From contig SZOZ01000008.1 of the NCBI GenBank assembly GCA_030263455.1, positions 62,001 to 126,000 of the forward strand: 64,000 bases of DNA, written 5' to 3'. Below the pieces are notes generated by a model, which saw only the letters and a program-made list of their open reading frames with translations, did no database searches and was not told where the DNA came from. The DNA is from Synechococcales cyanobacterium CNB (GTDB taxonomy: Bacteria; Planctomycetota; Phycisphaerae; Phycisphaerales; UBA1924). Positions 62,136-64,000 of the stretch are shown piece after piece (position 1 is the stretch's first letter; each line of letters begins with the position of its first letter). The translations under genes and the position numbers were made by a program.

Positions 62136-63266
62136 TCAGTGCCCGTTGTGGTCGTGATCGTCGTGCTCGCCACCCTGCTCGCCGGCCGGGGCGGGCAGGT
62201 CGTCCGGACGGCGGATGAACATGCACTCGACCTCGAAGACGAGGGTGGCGTTCGGGGGAATGCGTCCGTTCCCCGCGCCGCTCGCGCCGTAGGCCTGATC
62301 GGGCGGGAGGATGAACTTACGGACATCGCCGAGGCGCATGCCGTAGGTCGCGGTCCGCCAGCCGGGGATGAGTCGTCCTGGCGCCTGGTAGGTCAGCGGG
62401 CGGCCGCCGGGGCGGAGGGAGGAGTCGAACATCGTGCCGTCGGTGAGCCAGCCGCTGTAGTGGAAGGAGACCTGGTCGTTGTCGTCGAGGGCGACACCCT
62501 CGGAGCCGGAGCGCATGATGATGACCTTGACGCCGTCGTCGCGGTCTTGGAGCCGGAACGGATGGTCGAACCGCTCGTAGGAGTAGTTCGCGTCGCCTGC
62601 CGCGCCCCAGACGACCTTGCCGTCGGCGTCGTACCCGCGGTCGGCGGTGGTGAGGCGATTGCGTGTGATGGTCAGTTCGCTGGTCATCTCGACCGCGCCT
62701 CCTGCGGCCGTGGGGTAGGGGTAGGGTGTCTTGCCCTTGTAGCCATCGCCGTCGCGGCTGAGCGCGAGGTCAAGGGTGGCGATGAGGGAATCGCGTGGCA
62801 CGTCGGGAAAGAGGCCGGGGGTGAGCCAGATGCCGGTCATCATGCCGACGGTCTCGTGCTCCGGGTTGCGGAACTCGAGCGTGCGGAGTCGGACGTTACC
62901 CGAGTGGCGGTACAACTGGAAGATGGCGCGCCTGTACGGGCGGTGCAGCGCGTCGGCGCGTGCGATCTCGGCGTAGAGGGCGTCGGGGATCTGGGAGAGA
63001 CGGACCGGGGTGACGGTCATGACGATCTCGACGGAGCCGCCGCCGTCCGCGACGGCCACGCCCGAGGTCGTGCGCCACGACCCGCTGAGCATGTCGGCGA
63101 TGCGTCCGAACTCGGGGTCCGACCACGCGGGCGTGTACGACAGCTCGACCGGGGCGGCGGGTGGAGCGGGCTGTGGTCCGTCCTGAGCGAACGAGGTGGC
63201 GGCGGCGAGCGCCGCCGCGCCGATCGCGCACGATGCGAGCAGCCTGGTGATGGACGCCTTGATCAT
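62136..63266 (-). CDS. Exported CpcT-like/FKBP peptidyl-prolyl isomerase fusion
   Basis: A 376-residue protein. The start MIKASITRLL has GGAG about 9 bases upstream and leads a signal peptide (SCAIGAAALAAATSFAQ). Residues about 50-210 resemble the CpcT/CpeT chromophore-lyase family (LSGSWRTTSG, ALYAEIARAD, PYRRAIFQLYR). Residues about 245-355 are an FKBP domain with the key aromatic and Asp residues (HYSGWLTDGTMFDSS, PGWRTATYGMRLGD, QAYGASGAGNGRIPPNATLVFEVE). A His/Asp tail (HDDHDHNGH) could bind metal. It follows mdh by 38 bp. Confidence 0.78.
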   Translation of the reverse strand: MIKASITRLLASCAIGAAALAAATSFAQDGPQPAPPAAPVELSYTPAWSDPEFGRIADMLSGSWRTTSGVAVADGGGSVEIVMTVTPVRLSQIPDALYAEIARADALHRPYRRAIFQLYRHSGNVRLRTLEFRNPEHETVGMMTGIWLTPGLFPDVPRDSLIATLDLALSRDGDGYKGKTPYPYPTAAGGAVEMTSELTITRNRLTTADRGYDADGKVVWGAAGDANYSYERFDHPFRLQDRDDGVKVIIMRSGSEGVALDDNDQVSFHYSGWLTDGTMFDSSLRPGGRPLTYQAPGRLIPGWRTATYGMRLGDVRKFILPPDQAYGASGAGNGRIPPNATLVFEVECMFIRRPDDLPAPAGEQGGEHDDHDHNGH

Positions 63267-63304
63267 GGTTCCGATCTCCATCCTTCGGTCGATCCGTTGG
63301 CGGA

Positions 63305-64000
63305 TCAGGCCAGTTCGGGGAACATGCGCCGCACGACGCCGACGAGATCCTTCACGTGCGCGACGGACTCGGCGAAGAGTTTCTGCTCGTCGGGCTGGAG
63401 CTTGAACTCGACGATCCGCTCGACGCCGGCGGAGCCGAGCACGGCGGGGACGCCGACGAAGTATCCGCCGACGCCGAACTCGCGGTCGCAGTATGCGGCG
63501 CTGGGGATGATGCGTTTCTTGTCCTTGACGATGGCCTCGACCATCTGGACGGTTCCGCTGGCGGGCGCGTAGTAGGCGCTGGTGCCCATGAGTTTGACGA
63601 TTTCGCCGCCGCCGACCTTGGCGCGTTCGACGCAGGCGTCGATCTTTTCCTTGGGGAGCAGGTCGGCGATGGGGATGCCGTGGACGCTGGTGAGGCGCGG
63701 GAGGGGGACCATGTCATCGCCGTGCCCGCCGAGGAGCAGGGCGGAGATGTCCTCGATCGAGCAGCCGAGTTCCATGGCGAGGAACGCGCGGAACCGAGCC
63801 ACGTCCAGCGCGCCGGCCTGCCCCATGATCCGGGAGGTTGGGAAGCCCGTCGCCTTCCACGCCGTGTAGACCATCGCGTCGAGTGGGTTCGAGACGACGA
63901 TGACGATGGACTTCGGGGCGTGCTCGGCGACCTGCTCGGAGACGCTCTTGACGATCTTGACGTTGGTCTCGATGAGGTCGTCGCGGCTCATGCCGGGCTT
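63305..64000 (-). CDS. mdh: Malate dehydrogenase, 5'-truncated by window edge
   Basis: The visible 231 residues end a lactate/malate dehydrogenase. KPGMSRDDLI is the family signature at the window edge, followed by VSNPLDAM, catalytic His in GGHGDDMVPL and a C-terminal SVAHVKDLVGVV. It oxidises malate to oxaloacetate in the TCA cycle. The N terminus with the NAD site lies beyond base 64000. The type (LDH-like MDH) is inferred from RKPGM-like spacing and loop residues. Confidence 0.93.
   Translation of the reverse strand, partial: KPGMSRDDLIETNVKIVKSVSEQVAEHAPKSIVIVVSNPLDAMVYTAWKATGFPTSRIMGQAGALDVARFRAFLAMELGCSIEDISALLLGGHGDDMVPLPRLTSVHGIPIADLLPKEKIDACVERAKVGGGEIVKLMGTSAYYAPASGTVQMVEAIVKDKKRIIPSAAYCDREFGVGGYFVGVPAVLGSAGVERIVEFKLQPDEQKLFAESVAHVKDLVGVVRRMFPELA

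Overview
This is a 64-kb chromosomal window from a GC-rich, Gram-negative-type bacterium, most likely a planctomycete of the Phycisphaerae lineage. The inference rests on a secreted protein with a LEPR-XLL-like N-terminal motif, a large tricorn-type protease, a pseudopilin-G-like domain grafted onto an unrelated secreted protein, an FHA-GspE fusion, and housekeeping genes that lack their usual partners (nusA-infB-rbfA without rimP or truB). I saw no rRNA, CRISPR array, insertion sequence or prophage. There is one tRNA. Both window edges cut genes: ispG at the left and malate dehydrogenase at the right.

Layout. 1-5 kb: ispG, a TraB-like secreted protein with a GspG-like insert, and a HEAT-repeat protein. 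5-11 kb: a hypothetical protein, ileS, and a histidine kinase/sigma54-type response-regulator pair. 11-20 kb (minus strand): a LEPR-XLL surface protein, a tricorn protease homologue, tRNA-Gly and DsbD. 20-31 kb (plus strand): an isolated fliM, then nusA-infB-ylxP-rbfA with an HhH-like protein, a large TPR lipoprotein candidate, yebC and an alpha/beta hydrolase. 32.6-34.2 kb: a compact restriction-modification module with its own promoter and visibly lower GC. 34-42 kb: serS, the FHA-GspE ATPase, an rluD-like pseudouridine synthase, a membrane TPR-like protein, a shortened MnmE-like GTPase, coaX and an unknown gene. 42-50 kb: a long secretin, a STAS/anti-sigma kinase pair, iscS-iscU-iscA and an ACT protein. 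50-64 kb (mostly minus strand): trxB, a secreted unknown, a sigma-70 family factor divergent from a UVR-domain protein, a KefB-like antiporter, mnmG, a polyprenyl-phosphate sugar transferase, a DnaJ-like protein, a CpcT-like/FKBP fusion and mdh.

Most of the window is ordinary housekeeping sequence. What stands out: (1) a type II restriction-modification pair whose nuclease fits the BglII/BstYI active-site spacing; (2) degenerate repeats of about 8 bp unit length at gene boundaries (infB-ylxP, iscS-iscU) and, in frame, inside the rluD-like gene, plus a different repeat-like insertion in frame inside mnmG; (3) domain fusions (TraB+GspG, CpcT-like+FKBP, FHA+GspE); (4) altered core enzymes: an MnmE-like GTPase without NKxD and C-terminal Cys motifs, and CoaX with Ala for the first motif Asp.

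Functional links: IscS, IscU and IscA supply Fe-S clusters, which IspG needs. DsbD and TrxB both belong to thiol-disulfide metabolism. MnmG and the MnmE-like GTPase belong to tRNA U34 modification. The secretin and FHA-GspE are type II secretion or pilus-type parts encoded apart from each other. All family assignments come from reading motifs by eye; no database search was run.
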